Shown here: one piece after another, positions 8,094 through 18,899 of the stretch
Layout of the letters: each line of letters begins with the position of its first letter
How positions within the stretch are numbered: position 1 is the first letter of the stretch
Origin: Arthrobacter sp. FB24
Lineage (GTDB): Bacteria > Actinomycetota > Actinomycetes > Actinomycetales > Micrococcaceae
Reading direction: 5' to 3'
Assembly: GCF_000196235.1 (NCBI RefSeq)
Contig: NC_008541.1
Span: 2,666,001 to 2,730,000, forward strand
DNA length: 64,000 nt
Position numbers and translations under genes: made by a program
The notes under the pieces: generated by a model
The model's database searches: none
Told to the model about the DNA's origin: nothing
Seen by the model: only the letters and a program-made list of their open reading frames with translations

Positions 8094-9446
8094 CTAGCTG
8101 CGAATCTGGCCCTCGCCCTGGACGATCCACTTCGTGGTCGTCAGCTCGGTGAGGCCCATGGGGCCGCGCGCGTGGAGCTTTTGGGTGGAAATGCCCACCT
8201 CGGCGCCCAGGCCAAGTTCCCCGCCGTCCGTGAACCTGGTGGACGCGTTGACGATGACCGCTGCCGAGTCAATTTCGGAAATGAAGCGTTCGGCGTTGGC
8301 GAGGTCGTTGGTGATGATGGCCTCGGTGTGTCCGGTCGACCACTTGCGGATGTGCTGCACCGCCTCGTCAAGACTGTCCACCATGCCCACCGCGAGATCC
8401 AGGTCCATGTACTCGGTGGCCCAGTCCTCATCAGTGGCCGGGACGGATTCAATGGACGCGGGCAAGGCGGCACGGACCCTCTCGTCGGCGTGGAGGGTGA
8501 CTCCGGCTTTTCGGAGCGCCGCCGCGACGGCCGGCAGGACCGTGGACCCGGAATGCACCAGGAGGGTCTCCACCGTGTTGCAGACGCTGGGCCGCTGGGT
8601 CTTGGCGTTGAGCAGGATGTCCACGGCCATGTCTTCACTGGCGGATTCGTCGATGAAGATATGGACGTTGCCCTCGCCCGTCTCGATGACCGGGACGGAG
8701 GAGTTGGTGACGACCGTCTGGATCAGGTCCCTGCCGCCGCGGGGAATGAGGACATCCACCCGGCCGCGGGCCCGCATCAGCACATTGGCTCCTTCGCGGC
8801 CGAACTGGTCGACCGTCTGGACAGCGTCCGCGGGAAGACCAACGGAGGCGAGGGCATCCCGAAGGACGCGGATGAGGGCCTCGTTGGTGGCCGCCGCGGC
8901 CGTGCCGCCCCGCAGGATCACGGCGTTGCCGCTCTTCAGCGCCAGCCCGGCGATGTCCACTGTCACGTTGGGACGGGCCTCATAGATGGCGGCAACGACG
9001 CCCATGGGAACATTGACCTGCCGCAACCGCAGGCCGTTGGGAAGCGTCTGGCCGCGAACAACATTTCCCACCGGGTCCGGCAGGCCGGCAAGGTTTTCCA
9101 GGGCGGCGGCAAGCGCCTCGATCCTTGCGTCATTAAGAGTGAGCCGGTCAAGCAGTGCCGCGGACGTCCCGTTGGCGCGGCCGGCCTCAACGTCCGTGGC
9201 GTTGGCGGCCAGGATCTGCGCCCTGCTGTCGAGCAGGGCGGCGCCGATCGCGCGGAGGCCCTTGTCCTTCCAGGCGCGGTTGGCGCGTGCCATGCTGCGG
9301 GCAGCGTGCCGGGATCGATCAGCGATTGCGTGCACGGCAGTCTCGATGTCAGCCGGGGACAGCTGGGCATTTTCCGGCGTGGGAGATGCCTCCGTGGAGT
9401 CGTTGGATTTCTCGGCCGCTTGGTGAATCAGTGCCTCAGTCATCAT
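8094..9446 (-). CDS. proA: Glutamate-5-semialdehyde dehydrogenase (gamma-glutamyl phosphate reductase)
   Basis: ProA performs the second step of proline synthesis, NADPH reduction of gamma-glutamyl phosphate. The 450-residue protein contains the family motifs VPMGVVAAIYEARPNVT, the cofactor region LKSGNAVILRGG, and the catalytic cysteine in QRPSVCNTVETLL. The first 30 residues are a variable extension. It lies 23 nt downstream of proB, which makes the preceding substrate, and is in the same operon. Confidence 0.97.
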   Translation of the reverse strand: MMTEALIHQAAEKSNDSTEASPTPENAQLSPADIETAVHAIADRSRHAARSMARANRAWKDKGLRAIGAALLDSRAQILAANATDVEAGRANGTSAALLDRLTLNDARIEALAAALENLAGLPDPVGNVVRGQTLPNGLRLRQVNVPMGVVAAIYEARPNVTVDIAGLALKSGNAVILRGGTAAAATNEALIRVLRDALASVGLPADAVQTVDQFGREGANVLMRARGRVDVLIPRGGRDLIQTVVTNSSVPVIETGEGNVHIFIDESASEDMAVDILLNAKTQRPSVCNTVETLLVHSGSTVLPAVAAALRKAGVTLHADERVRAALPASIESVPATDEDWATEYMDLDLAVGMVDSLDEAVQHIRKWSTGHTEAIITNDLANAERFISEIDSAAVIVNASTRFTDGGELGLGAEVGISTQKLHARGPMGLTELTTTKWIVQGEGQIRS

Positions 9447-9469
9447 TCAAGTCTAGGCGAATCAGTCCG

Positions 9470-10642
9470 CTAGACCAGAACCAGGTCATCAACGTGAACA
9501 ACCTCACGGTCGAAGCCGCGGCCGAGGGACTCCCCCAGTTCCACAGTGGAACGCCCCAGCATTTGCGGCAGTTCGTCCGATGAATAGTTGACCAGCCCGC
9601 GGGCGATCACGGTGCCGTCCGGCGAAACCATTTCGACGGCGTCGCCCGATTCAAAGGTGCCTTCGACGGCCGTGATACCGGCCGGGAGCAGCGAAAAGCG
9701 GTGGTCACGGACAGCGGTGACGGCACCGTCGTCAAGGAGCAGCCGGCCCTGCACGTGCGCAAGGTGAGCGAGCCACATCATGCGCACCGACTTGCGTCCG
9801 CTGTTGACGGAGAACCAGGTTCCGACGTCTTCACCGTTCAGGGCTGCGGCGGCGTTCGCGGTGGAGGTGACCAGTGCGGGGATGCCCGAATCGGCGGCCA
9901 TCGTGGCGGCCTCCACCTTCGTCTGCATGCCGCCGGTTCCGACACCGGCCTGACCCGGCTTGCCGATGTTGACGCCCTCAAGGTCCTGGGGACCGTCCAC
10001 CTGGGGAATCCGCTTGGCCCCCTTCGAGGGAGGCCCGTCATAGAGCGAGTCGACGTCGGAGAGCAGCACCAGGGCATCAGCGCGGACCAGGTGCGCCACC
10101 AGGGCGGAAAGCCGGTCGTTGTCACCGAAACGGATCTTGTGCGTTGCCACTGTGTCGTTCTCGTTGACCACGGGCACAACGCCCAGGTTCAGGAGCCGGT
10201 TCAGTGCACGGAAAGCGTTCATGTGGTGGCTGCGACGCATGAGGTCGTCCGCGGTCAGCAGAACCTGGCTCACGGTCACGCCGTGCGCTGCGAACGCGTG
10301 CGTGTAGCGGGCCATTAGGAGGCCCTGGCCGACGCTGGCGGCCGCCTGCTGGGTGGCGAGGTCCCGGGGACGCTTCACCAGGCCAAGGGGGGCAAGGCCT
10401 GCCGAGATCGCGCCGGAGGACACGAGGATGATCTCGGTTCCGCCGTTGTGCTTGGCAGCCAGCGCGTCCGAGAGTTCGATCAGCGCCTCTTCGGAGATTC
10501 CACCCTTGAGGCTGGTGAGCGACGACGATCCGACCTTGACAACAATGCGGCGTGCCCTGGCGAGCATGCTGCGGTCGTCGGTCCTGGGTTCCTCGATGAC
10601 AATTGCGGAATTATCGGTCACGTGTGGGGGTTCACTCCTCAT
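9470..10642 (-). CDS. proB: Glutamate 5-kinase
   Basis: ProB phosphorylates glutamate to start proline synthesis and is the usual point of proline feedback inhibition. The amino-acid kinase domain shows [29 protein letters not shown] and [14 protein letters not shown]-terminal PUA domain follows (about residues 300-390). The start is ambiguous. ATG 10642 overlaps the end of obgE by 11 nt; GTG 10618 lies downstream with GAGGAG rather far upstream. Either way it is translationally linked to obgE. Confidence 0.96.
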   Translation of the reverse strand: MRSEPPHVTDNSAIVIEEPRTDDRSMLARARRIVVKVGSSSLTSLKGGISEEALIELSDALAAKHNGGTEIILVSSGAISAGLAPLGLVKRPRDLATQQAAASVGQGLLMARYTHAFAAHGVTVSQVLLTADDLMRRSHHMNAFRALNRLLNLGVVPVVNENDTVATHKIRFGDNDRLSALVAHLVRADALVLLSDVDSLYDGPPSKGAKRIPQVDGPQDLEGVNIGKPGQAGVGTGGMQTKVEAATMAADSGIPALVTSTANAAAALNGEDVGTWFSVNSGRKSVRMMWLAHLAHVQGRLLLDDGAVTAVRDHRFSLLPAGITAVEGTFESGDAVEMVSPDGTVIARGLVNYSSDELPQMLGRSTVELGESLGRGFDREVVHVDDLVLV

Positions 10643-12221
10643 TTTCGGTGGTCAGTCCGCTCTCCTGGAGCGGCCGTGCGGCACGGCGCCCGCTGACTGA
10701 TTCTGTCCAGATCCCGGCCTTGCGCTCGGCTTCCAGCTCTGCCCGGGCCGCTGCCTTGGCGTCGCGGCGTTCCTGCTGCTCGTCTCGCTTCTGGCCGCGG
10801 GTGGGGCGGTCTCCGATGTCGGCGAAGCGCACGTCGGTGCCGCGGGGCGAGGCGAGCAGTTCGGCGCCGGCCATCATGGTGGGCTCCCAGTCGAAGACCA
10901 CGCCGTCGTCTTCACCGATCACTACGGTGTCGCCGGGCTTGGCGCCCTGCTTGAACAGCTCGTTTTCCACGCCCAGTTTTGCCAGGCGGTCGGCGAGGTA
11001 GCCGATGGCTTCCTCGTTGGTGAAGTCGGTCTGCTTGACCCAGCGCACGGGCTTGTCGCCCAGGACGCGGAACAGCGGCTCGAGGTTCTTTTCCTCGCGG
11101 CGGATCTTGAAGCCGGCCTCGTTGACCGCACGGGGGCGCAGTACGGGCGCGTGCACCTTCGGCGGGGTGGCGGCCACGGCGTCGCGGGCCGCCTTGACGA
11201 TCTCCGCCATGGCGAAGCCAAGCTGGCGCAGGCCCTCGTGGCTCGTCGCGGAGATCTCAAACACCCGGTAGCCGCGGGACTCAAGCTCGGGCCGGACGAA
11301 TTCGGCCATGTCCTTGCCGTCAGGCAGGTCTACCTTGTTCAAGGCAACCAGCCGGGGCCGGTGGTTCAGCGGGACGACCTCGCCGTCGGTGCCGGCGTAA
11401 CTCATGTCAACCGCGTATTTTTCGAGTTCTGCTTCGATGATCGCCAGGTCGGAGAGCGGATCGCGGTCAGCTTCGAGCGTACCGCAGTCCAAAACGTGAA
11501 CCAAAGCTGCGCAGCGTTCCACGTGCCGCAGGAAGTGGTGGCCCAGGCCCTTGCCTTCGCTGGCCCCTTCAATGAGGCCGGGCACGTCTGCGATCGTGAA
11601 GCGCACGTCGCCGGCCTGGACGACACCAAGGTTGGGGATGAGTGTAGTGAAGGGGTAATCGGCGATCTTGGGACGGGCAGCGGACATGGCCGCGATCAGG
11701 CTGGACTTGCCGGCGGACGGGAATCCCACGAGGGCGATGTCCGCAATGGACTTCAGTTCCAGGACGATGTCGCTGGACTCGCCTTCGATGCCGAGCAGGG
11801 CGAAGCCGGGGGCGCGGCGCTTCTGCGAGGAGAGTGCGGCGTTGCCCAATCCGCCCGGTCCGCCTGCGGCCGCGATGAACTCGGTGCCTTCGCCGACCAG
11901 GTCGGCGAGGACGCGGCCGTCCTTGGTCTTGACGACGGTGCCTTCCGGAACGGGAAGGATGAGCGTCTCGCCGTTTTTGCCACCGCGCCAGTCGCCCATG
12001 CCGGGTCCGCCGTTGGTGGCGTGGCGGTGGGGTGCGTGGTGGTAGTCCAGCAGCGTGGTGGTCTGGGGGTCAACACGCAGGATGACGTCGCCGCCATCAC
12101 CGCCGTTGCCGCCGTCGGGACCGCCCAGGGGTTTGAACTTTTCGCGGTGGACGGAGACACAGCCGTGACCGCCGGTACCGCCGGATACGTGCAGTACTAC
12201 CCGGTCTACAAAGCTCGCCAC
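10632..12221 (-). CDS. obgE: Obg/CgtA GTPase
   Basis: Obg is an essential GTPase of 50S ribosome assembly and stress signalling. Three domains are visible. The glycine-rich Obg fold covers residues 1 to about 158 ([16 protein letters not shown]). The G domain has [20 protein letters not shown] and NKVDLPD. A C-terminal OCT domain ([15 protein letters not shown]) is followed by a basic tail. Length 529 is usual for actinobacteria. It follows rplU and rpmA, the near-universal order, and proB overlaps its 3' end. Confidence 0.97.
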   Translation of the reverse strand: MASFVDRVVLHVSGGTGGHGCVSVHREKFKPLGGPDGGNGGDGGDVILRVDPQTTTLLDYHHAPHRHATNGGPGMGDWRGGKNGETLILPVPEGTVVKTKDGRVLADLVGEGTEFIAAAGGPGGLGNAALSSQKRRAPGFALLGIEGESSDIVLELKSIADIALVGFPSAGKSSLIAAMSAARPKIADYPFTTLIPNLGVVQAGDVRFTIADVPGLIEGASEGKGLGHHFLRHVERCAALVHVLDCGTLEADRDPLSDLAIIEAELEKYAVDMSYAGTDGEVVPLNHRPRLVALNKVDLPDGKDMAEFVRPELESRGYRVFEISATSHEGLRQLGFAMAEIVKAARDAVAATPPKVHAPVLRPRAVNEAGFKIRREEKNLEPLFRVLGDKPVRWVKQTDFTNEEAIGYLADRLAKLGVENELFKQGAKPGDTVVIGEDDGVVFDWEPTMMAGAELLASPRGTDVRFADIGDRPTRGQKRDEQQERRDAKAAARAELEAERKAGIWTESVSGRRAARPLQESGLTTENEE

Positions 12222-12293
12222 GTGAATCTCCTCTATTGCTTAACCTGACCGTCTTGGACGCCCAAATTGATTGTAATGCGGTTAAAAGAACAG

Positions 12294-12320
12294 TGGAGCG
12301 GGCCATCATGGCCCGCTCCA
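12294..12320 (-). terminator. Terminator or attenuator between rpmA and obgE
   Basis: Perfect 11-bp arms (TGGAGCGGGCC and complement) surround a 5-nt loop, followed on the minus strand by CTGTTCTTTTAACC. It lies just after rpmA and probably lets the abundant ribosomal-protein message end while some transcription continues into obgE. Confidence 0.75.
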
Positions 12321-12338
12321 CCGGTTTGGATCTTGTTG

Positions 12339-12602
12339 TTACTCTGCAGCTGCAGCAGCAACGATGTTCACGACTCGACGTCCGCGGCGGGTACCGAATT
12401 CAACGGCGCCGGGGGTCAGTGCGAACAGGGTGTCGTCGCCGCCGCGTCCAACGCCGGCACCCGGGTGGAAGTGGGTGCCACGCTGGCGGACGATGATCTC
12501 GCCTGCGGAAACTACCTGGCCGCCGAAGCGCTTGACGCCGAGGTACTGGGCGTTGGAGTCACGACCGTTGCGAGTGGAACTCGCGCCTTTTTTATGTGCC
12601 AT
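12339..12602 (-). CDS. rpmA: 50S ribosomal protein bL27
   Basis: bL27 is 87 residues and starts [16 protein letters not shown], the exact family N-terminus that reaches the peptidyl transferase centre. The core motifs [17 protein letters not shown] and [10 protein letters not shown] are present. It lies 60 nt downstream of rplU in the standard ribosomal pair. Confidence 0.98.
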   Translation of the reverse strand: MAHKKGASSTRNGRDSNAQYLGVKRFGGQVVSAGEIIVRQRGTHFHPGAGVGRGGDDTLFALTPGAVEFGTRRGRRVVNIVAAAAAE

Positions 12603-12662
12603 TTGAAATGCCTGCCTTAAAATTCTGGGGAATCTGCTGAAAACCTGAAAAGTAACGGAAGG

Positions 12663-12971
12663 TTACTTGATACCGGTGATCTTGACCTTGGTCAGTTCCT
12701 GACGGTGACCCTGGCGCTTCTTGTACCCGGTCTTGTTCTTGAACTTCTGGATGACGATCTTCGGACCACGAAGGTCCTGAAGGATCTCAGCCGTAACCGT
12801 TACCTTGGCCAGGTCCGCAGCGGCAGACGTGACTTTGTCACCGTCTACCAGGAGCAGTGCGGGCAACTCAATGGTGCTGCCGGCTCCACCGGGGACGCGG
12901 TTCAGGGTAACGAAGTCTCCAACGGAAACCTTCTCTTGGCGGCCGCCTGCGCGGACAATCGCGTACACCAC
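12663..12971 (-). CDS. rplU: 50S ribosomal protein bL21
   Basis: bL21 is 102 residues when started at the GTG at 12971, giving the usual [16 protein letters not shown]-terminus. A GTG four codons upstream (12983) has its purine stretch too close to be a good ribosome site. The C-terminal RNA-binding motif KKRQGHRQ is present. It is the first gene of the rplU-rpmA-obgE unit. Confidence 0.95.
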   Translation of the reverse strand: MVYAIVRAGGRQEKVSVGDFVTLNRVPGGAGSTIELPALLLVDGDKVTSAAADLAKVTVTAEILQDLRGPKIVIQKFKNKTGYKKRQGHRQELTKVKITGIK

Positions 12972-13294
12972 TGGGGAACTCACTTCTCTCGACGTTTATT
13001 ACTAGATTTGCGTGCGGAACCTGGGTCCAATTGTTTGGCCTGGTTCACGCTGTGCCTCAACGCCGGTGGGTTCCCCGGGGGAACCCATGAGTTATCCAAG
13101 GAACAATGCCATCTGGAATTCCAAACGGACCGTTCTGAGGTTATAACCCAAGTGTTGGCGTAAGCACCGAAGATCTAGAATACGCTAATTTTGCCTTCGG
13201 CCGCAAATGAGGCTGACTCCGGTGGTAGTACGTGATAGGCGCCACTCTGCTCAAAACAGACTGTTGCCGCAACGACTTCCGGAACCGTGCCCCA
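12972..13294 (-). promoter_or_regulatory. Intergenic leader and promoter region of rplU-rpmA
   Basis: No gene was found in this 323-nt stretch. A candidate minus-strand promoter is -35 TTGCGG (13201-13206) and -10 TATTCT (13177-13182) with an 18-nt spacer. This leaves a leader of about 200 nt before rplU, long enough for autogenous control, but I could not identify a known structure in it. Confidence 0.5.
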
Positions 13295-14890
13295 CTATCG
13301 TACCGGCTCGGGAATGCTTTGCGGTGCAGCGTGAAGCCTCGGCGCGTCGAAGAATTCCACCTCGTACCGGCACGACTGCCGGAAGGCCACCCGCATGGCT
13401 TGCCGCTCCGCGTCAGACGCGGCACGGGCAGCGTCGTCGGCAATGCGCACCGCCTGCCGGGTGGCGGCGGCAAACCCTTCGTCCGCGTAGGTGCGGAGCC
13501 ATTCGGCGTACGGGTGGTCCGGGGCCGACCCGGCAGCAAGGAACTGCCCGTGCAGGGTGGCACCCACCTCTGCATACAGCCAGAAGCATGGGAGCACAGC
13601 GGCGACGAGTACCCCGTAGCTGCCTGAAACGGATGAGGCCAGCAAGTGGTCCACGTAGGACTTCGTAACCGGTCCGAGTGCGGTGTCCACGTTCCGTGTG
13701 CTGAGCCATGTCCGGTGCAGTTCGGACTCGACTTCAAGGCATTGCTGTGCCGACCGCGCCCAGAACAGCTGTTCCACCTCGGTCGGGGCAATGGCGGCGG
13801 CGCGCGAAAGTACCCGGGAATAGCCGTTCAGGTAGATGGCATCCTGGGCAAGGTAATAGGCGAAGTGCTGCTCGGTGAGGGAGCCGTCGGCCAGGCCGCG
13901 GATGAAGTCGAGCTCGTAGACGGCGTCCAGGTCCGGCCCGGCATCTTGCCAGAGCACCGCTGCGAACCGGCCTTCGGGGGGCGCATCACTTCCTTTGGGG
14001 GCCAGGTGGTGGAAATGGTGCACCGGGCCGTTGCCTGTTCCCACGTCCAAGGCGCCGGCTTCCCGGAGCGCCCCCTGCAACCATGGCTTCACTGTCCGCA
14101 AGGATTCCTCCCAGTCCCCCAGCCTCGCCTGCGCGGTGGCCATTGCCGAGGACAGGGAGCAGCCGGTGCCGTGGCTGTTCATGGTATCGATCCGCTCGCC
14201 GGGTACAACCACAACGTCCTGGGCGAGCAGCCCTGCCGTGTTGACCAGCGCGTCAGGGCACTCCCCGCCGTCGAGGTGTCCGCCCTTGACGAGCACAGTG
14301 GCGCCGGTCCGGGCGGCGAGGCGCTTCCCCTGGGCGAGTGCCGCCTCCCAGTCGTCCGCGAGCGGTTCGTTGAGGAGCATCGCCAGTTCCGCCAGGTTGG
14401 GAGTGACGAGGTCGGCGAGGGGCAGGAGTTCGCGCAGTGCCGCCTCGGCCGCCTCCTGCAGGAGCCTGTCCCCGCTGGTGGCGACCATCACGGGGTCAAG
14501 AACCACGACGGCGGGACGGGCCTTCTCCAGCCAGCTGCGGACAGCGGCGATCACCGAAGAGTCACCCAGCATGCCGATCTTGACGGCGTCAATGCTGATG
14601 TCGTCGCTGATGGCTTCAAGCTGGGCCGTCAGGAAATCCGCCGGGGGCACGTGCACGGCACGAACGCCACGGGTGTTCTGCGCCGTCAGGGCGGTGATGG
14701 CAGCCATGCCGTATCCGCCGTTTGCGGCAATGCTTTTGAGGTCGGCCTGGATCCCCGCCCCGCCGGACGGATCGGAGCCGGCGATGGCCAGGACCCGGGG
14801 CGTACTGCGCAGGACAGTGCCGCCCGGTGATGATTCGCGGGCGACTTCGGAGGCAGGGGTGGGCAGGAATGATGAGGCCAAAGGAGACAT
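13295..14890 (-). CDS. thiD: Fused HMP kinase/HMP-P kinase (ThiD) and TenA aminopyrimidine hydrolase
   Basis: This is a 531-residue bifunctional thiamine enzyme. Residues about 30-290 are ThiD, a ribokinase-fold kinase for hydroxymethylpyrimidine ([16 protein letters not shown] near the N-terminus and [12 protein letters not shown] near residue 240). Residues about 310-525 are TenA, which salvages pyrimidine from degraded thiamine; its catalytic Cys is in [12 protein letters not shown] and the acidic residue is in YADEGF. The gene follows a TPP riboswitch directly. ATG 14890 is given. A TTG at 14881 lies 8 nt after GAAGGG and is a serious alternative start. Confidence 0.94.
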   Translation of the reverse strand: MSPLASSFLPTPASEVARESSPGGTVLRSTPRVLAIAGSDPSGGAGIQADLKSIAANGGYGMAAITALTAQNTRGVRAVHVPPADFLTAQLEAISDDISIDAVKIGMLGDSSVIAAVRSWLEKARPAVVVLDPVMVATSGDRLLQEAAEAALRELLPLADLVTPNLAELAMLLNEPLADDWEAALAQGKRLAARTGATVLVKGGHLDGGECPDALVNTAGLLAQDVVVVPGERIDTMNSHGTGCSLSSAMATAQARLGDWEESLRTVKPWLQGALREAGALDVGTGNGPVHHFHHLAPKGSDAPPEGRFAAVLWQDAGPDLDAVYELDFIRGLADGSLTEQHFAYYLAQDAIYLNGYSRVLSRAAAIAPTEVEQLFWARSAQQCLEVESELHRTWLSTRNVDTALGPVTKSYVDHLLASSVSGSYGVLVAAVLPCFWLYAEVGATLHGQFLAAGSAPDHPYAEWLRTYADEGFAAATRQAVRIADDAARAASDAERQAMRVAFRQSCRYEVEFFDAPRLHAAPQSIPEPVR

Positions 14891-14975
14891 CCCTTCGCCG
14901 GTGCTAACCGGACAGGTTCAACGGGTGTGGATCTCAGCCGGCCCTGTGCGCGGCACCCCGTGTCAGTCCCCTAGC
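14889..14975 (-). promoter_or_regulatory. TPP riboswitch (THI element)
   Basis: The minus strand shows the conserved THI-box parts in order: GGGGTGC, GGCTGAGATC, ACCCGTTGAACCTG, and CCGGTTAGCACCGGCG followed by AAGGGA. The 3' end touches the thiD start codon, and GAAGGG is both part of the closing helix region and the only ribosome site. This points to control of translation initiation by thiamine pyrophosphate. Confidence 0.95.
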
Positions 14976-15087
14976 CTAGCTGTTCCACCGCAACGAACTC
15001 ACGGGCACGGCCCGAAACCGGCGTATTGCTACGCCAGTCCCGGACCGCACCCGCGATGTCAGCGTGTGGGACCGTGGTGCTGTGGGA

Positions 15088-18000
15088 TCAGAGCTCGGAG
15101 GCCGGTACTCCCACACCCAGGATGATCGGCTCGCTGGCCGGTGCCTTGGCGGGCACATCCTTCTTCGCCGGCTCGGGAGCCTTTGCCTCATGGGTGTGCC
15201 CTGACGCGGCCACAGGAGCAGTTTCGTGGTGTTCCACGGACGTCTCGTTGGCTGCGCCCTGGGCGCGGCTGGCACTCCGGTGACGGCGGGGACGGCGCGC
15301 CCGGCCCTGGACCGCAGTGTGGTCGGTGTAGTCGGCTTCAGCAGCGGGTGCTGCCGGGGCCTGGACCGACGGCACACGGGCGGGTGCCTCGACCGGCGCC
15401 TGGGCGGACGGAGCCTGCTGCTCAGCCGGTGACGCCGGAGCCTCAGCAGCTGCAGGCTCACCCAGGTGCGCGAAAGCCTCAGCGAGCCGGTCGAGAGTCA
15501 GGGCGGCTCCGGACGCGGGTGCTTCGCCGGCATGCTCAACAAACGGCAGTGCCACCTTTTCGCCACCGAAGGTCAGAACGGCCGCGGGCCGTCCTGCGGC
15601 TGCTGCTTCAGATTCCGACACCTTGGCCGGCCTTGCCGTGGCGGGCTGGGTGGTGGACGGCTGGGCCGCCCCTTCCCCGGCCGTCGCTCCGGCTTGCCCG
15701 GAAGGAGCCTGCGCGGCGAGTGCCTGGCCGACAGCCTGTGCGGCACTTGCCTGTGCGGCGGCCGCCGGGGCTGCATGGCCCGTCTCGGAGTCATGCAGGT
15801 GGGCGGCGTGTGCTGCCGCAGCGATGTTGGCCAGGGCAACGCGGGTCGCTTCAGCCTTGGCGTGGCGTTCGGCTTCGGTGGGCTCGTGGTGCACCGGGGC
15901 CGGCGTCAACGGAACAGCCTCGGAGGCCGGCTGGCCGCCCTTGCCGCGGCGGCGGCTCTTGCGCTCCGTCCGGGGAGGCTGCTGGGCTTCCGTCCGCTGC
16001 ACGTGGTGCTCGGCGGCAACAGTGTTGGCCCGGCGGTGTTCCACCGGCTCGTCGTGGGTGACGATGCCGCGGCCGGCGCAGGCCTCGCACTGCTCGCCGA
16101 AGACCTCCAGCAGCCCGGTGCCCATGCGCTTGCGGGTCATCTGCACCAGGCCCAGCGAGGTCACTTCCGCAACCTGGTGCTTGGTCCGGTCGCGTCCGAG
16201 GCACTCCACCATGCGGCGCAGCACAAGGTCGCGGTTGGATTCGAGCACCATGTCGATGAAGTCGATGACGATGATGCCGCCGATGTCGCGCAGCCGCAGT
16301 TGGCGCACCACTTCTTCAGCCGCTTCCAGGTTGTTCTTGGTGACGGTTTCCTCCAGGTTGCCGCCGCTGCCGGTGAACTTACCGGTGTTTACGTCCACCA
16401 CGGTCATGGCTTCGGTGCGGTCGATCACGAGGGAGCCGCCGGAGGGCAGGAAGACCTTGCGGTCCAGGGCCTTGTGGATCTGCTCGTCGATGCGCCAGGC
16501 CGCGAAGATGTCCGTGTCCTTGGTCCACTTTTCGAGCCGCCCCACCAGGTCCGGTGCCACGTACGTCACGTACGCCTCGATGGTGTCCCAGGCTTCCTCG
16601 CCGGAGACGATCAGCTTGGAGAAGTCCTCGTTGAAGACGTCCCGGACCACCTTGATGGTGAGATCCGGTTCGCCGTAGAGGAGCTCCGGAGCAAGGATCT
16701 TCGTGGACGTGGCCTGGCTTTCAATGCCTTCCCATTGGGCACGCAAGCGGTTGATGTCGTGCGTCAGTTCTTCCTCGGACGCGCCCTCGGCAGCGGTGCG
16801 GACGATCACACCGGCGTCTTCCGGCAGGCGGTCCTTGAGGATCCGCTTAAGGCGGTTGCGCTCGACGTCGGGCAGCTTCCGGGAGATGCCGGTCATGGAT
16901 CCGCCGGGAACGTACACGAGGTACCGGCCGGGCAGCGAGATCTGGCTGGTCAGGCGTGCACCCTTGTGGCCGACCGGATCCTTGGTGACCTGGACCAGCA
17001 CGGAGTCGCCGGATTTCAGCGCGTTCTCGATCCGGCGCTGCTTGCCTTCGAGGTTGACGGCGTCCCAGTTGACTTCACCGGCGTAGAGGACTGCGTTGCG
17101 TCCGCGTCCGATGTCCACGAAAGCGGCTTCCATGGAAGGCAGCACGTTCTGGACCTTGCCCAGGTAGACGTTGCCGATCAGGGAGTCCTGCTGGGTCTTG
17201 GAAACGAAGTGCTCAGCCAGGACGCCGTCCTCCAGGACACCGATCTGGATTCTGTCGTCGCGCTGGCGAACGATCATCTGGCGGTCCACCGACTCCCGGC
17301 GGGCCAGGAACTCGGCCTCGGTGATGACAGTACGGCGCCTGCCGGTGTCGCGGGATTCGCGGCGGCGCTGCTTCTTGGCCTCAAGCCGGGTGGAACCCTT
17401 GACGGACGTGACGCGGTTGTTGACCGGCGCCTCGCTGATGGCCCGGGGTGCACGGACCCGGGTCACCGTGTTGGGCGGGTCGTCGTCTCCCCCGCCCGTC
17501 AGTTCGAGGTCCTGGTCACCGCGGCGGCGGCGACGACGACGGCGGGAGGTAACGCCGTCGTCCGCGGTCCGGGTGGATTCCTCATCCGAGTCCTCGTCGC
17601 CCGCTGCGCCTTCGGCGGATTCGGCGGATTCGGCCTCACCGGCAGTTTCCCGGTCGGTCACACGGCTGCGGCCACGGCGTCCGCGGCTGCGGCGCCGACG
17701 GGAGCCGCCTGCGTCTACCTCTTCGGTGTCCTCTTCCGTGTCTTCCTCGTCGTTTTCCTTTGCCACGGCAGGCGCGGCTGCCGGACGGACCACGGTGCTC
17801 AGGTCCGGTGCCTGGAAAATCATGGACGTCACCGAACCGGGCTCGAGGAAGAGCGCGCCGACGGGACTGGCGGCTTCGGCTGCCGCGGGCTGCTCAGTGG
17901 CAGCCACGGGAGCGGCGGGTTCCTGGACTTCTGTTTCCTGGGCTGCGGCAACCACTTCTTCTTCAGCTGCCGGCTCGGCAACGGCCGCAACATCCCGGGC

Positions 18001-18429
18001 CTCGGTACCCAGGGTGACGGCAGGCTCGGCGGCCTGGGGGGCTTCGGCGGCTTTCGCGGGGGCCTTGGCGCGCGAGGCCCGGCGACGGACGGGCTTTTCG
18101 ACGACTTCTGCCGTCCCTACTGCCTCCCCTGCGGGTGCAGTGTCGGCCTGCACCGCGTCCACGGGGGCGGCGGAGTCATCGGCAAAAACCGGAAGCGGTT
18201 CGGCGGGCTCCACCTTCTTGCGTGAACGGCTGCGGCGCACCGGGGACTTTTCCTCCGCGGCGGCATCGGCTGCGGGAGCTTCCGCGGGAGCTGCCTCCGC
18301 TTCGACGGCTTCCGCCTTCGGGGCGGCCTTGCGCCTGGTGCGGACGGCCCTCTTGGGCGCTTGGGGCGCTGCAGCCTCTTCGCTGGCAGCTGCTTCTTCA
18401 TTAACGGCTAGAACCTGGTCATTATCCAT
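15088..18429 (-). CDS. rne: Ribonuclease E/G family endoribonuclease
   Basis: This is the main mRNA-decay and rRNA/tRNA-processing endonuclease. The 1113-residue protein has an RNase E/G core at about 390-795. It contains an S1 RNA-binding domain (about 419-495, [21 protein letters not shown]), the catalytic magnesium aspartates in VVDVNTGKF (Asp679) and VIDFIDM (Asp723), and the zinc-link CEAC (781-784). Both flanks are long and disordered. The N-terminal arm of about 390 residues is acidic and Ala-rich, with Arg blocks near 244-256 and 296-303. The C-terminal arm of about 315 residues is Ala/Pro-rich. I chose ATG 18429, with CAGGAG upstream, over an open frame extending to 18495. Confidence 0.95.
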   Translation of the reverse strand: MDNDQVLAVNEEAAASEEAAAPQAPKRAVRTRRKAAPKAEAVEAEAAPAEAPAADAAAEEKSPVRRSRSRKKVEPAEPLPVFADDSAAPVDAVQADTAPAGEAVGTAEVVEKPVRRRASRAKAPAKAAEAPQAAEPAVTLGTEARDVAAVAEPAAEEEVVAAAQETEVQEPAAPVAATEQPAAAEAASPVGALFLEPGSVTSMIFQAPDLSTVVRPAAAPAVAKENDEEDTEEDTEEVDAGGSRRRRSRGRRGRSRVTDRETAGEAESAESAEGAAGDEDSDEESTRTADDGVTSRRRRRRRRGDQDLELTGGGDDDPPNTVTRVRAPRAISEAPVNNRVTSVKGSTRLEAKKQRRRESRDTGRRRTVITEAEFLARRESVDRQMIVRQRDDRIQIGVLEDGVLAEHFVSKTQQDSLIGNVYLGKVQNVLPSMEAAFVDIGRGRNAVLYAGEVNWDAVNLEGKQRRIENALKSGDSVLVQVTKDPVGHKGARLTSQISLPGRYLVYVPGGSMTGISRKLPDVERNRLKRILKDRLPEDAGVIVRTAAEGASEEELTHDINRLRAQWEGIESQATSTKILAPELLYGEPDLTIKVVRDVFNEDFSKLIVSGEEAWDTIEAYVTYVAPDLVGRLEKWTKDTDIFAAWRIDEQIHKALDRKVFLPSGGSLVIDRTEAMTVVDVNTGKFTGSGGNLEETVTKNNLEAAEEVVRQLRLRDIGGIIVIDFIDMVLESNRDLVLRRMVECLGRDRTKHQVAEVTSLGLVQMTRKRMGTGLLEVFGEQCEACAGRGIVTHDEPVEHRRANTVAAEHHVQRTEAQQPPRTERKSRRRGKGGQPASEAVPLTPAPVHHEPTEAERHAKAEATRVALANIAAAAHAAHLHDSETGHAAPAAAAQASAAQAVGQALAAQAPSGQAGATAGEGAAQPSTTQPATARPAKVSESEAAAAGRPAAVLTFGGEKVALPFVEHAGEAPASGAALTLDRLAEAFAHLGEPAAAEAPASPAEQQAPSAQAPVEAPARVPSVQAPAAPAAEADYTDHTAVQGRARRPRRHRSASRAQGAANETSVEHHETAPVAASGHTHEAKAPEPAKKDVPAKAPASEPIILGVGVPASEL

Positions 18430-18899
18430 ATGTGGCGACACTCCTGCCCCTGACGCACCGCCACATCCGGCACCCATTGGGGCACATATTGTCAAAACCC
18501 GCAGGCGTTGACAGAAGTCAATTGGATACCCTCAGGTTCGCACCGGCAGTGGGGTGCGGCAGCCCTGGAGGGCCGGCGACGTTGTTCTGAAACCCGTTGT
18601 TCCTCAAAGCCACAACCAGGTGCCGTCCAATGGCATTGCCGGGAGGCCGGGATCAATCGTGGATCCGGAGCGTGCCCTGCTCATCATTGGCGGTCTTACA
18701 AACAAGCCACCGGACCGGAATCCGAATGTGGATCGTATTCCAGCCAGCTTCATTCTCTCATACGCTCACTCAAACGAGGAGGAAGCGGCGCAGGCAGGCG
18801 GATAATCAGGGCACGGCCGCGCGGACTCTGTGCGGCCCGCCCAGTCTCCGGCGTTACAATCAGGGCGAGGAGCCCTCGAGAAAAAGGACGCAACATCCC
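18430..18899. promoter_or_regulatory. Divergent promoter region of rne and the VKOR-like gene
   Basis: No gene was found in this 470-nt gap. For rne (minus) a candidate promoter is -35 CTGTCA (18509-18514) and -10 CAATAT (18486-18491), spacer 17. For the VKOR gene (plus) a candidate is -35 GTGCGG (18830-18835) and -10 TACAAT (18854-18859), spacer 18. The part between them is unexplained. RNase E leaders often carry autoregulatory structure, but none could be established here. Confidence 0.4.

Noticed and set aside
8091..9473. 460-codon open frame on the plus strand
   Set aside because: Antisense to proA; no family similarity and no ribosome site.
15466..18225. 919-codon open frame on the plus strand
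   Set aside because: It is the reverse-complement shadow of rne, whose catalytic motifs are unmistakable. Its product is a low-complexity Gly/His-rich string with no domain.
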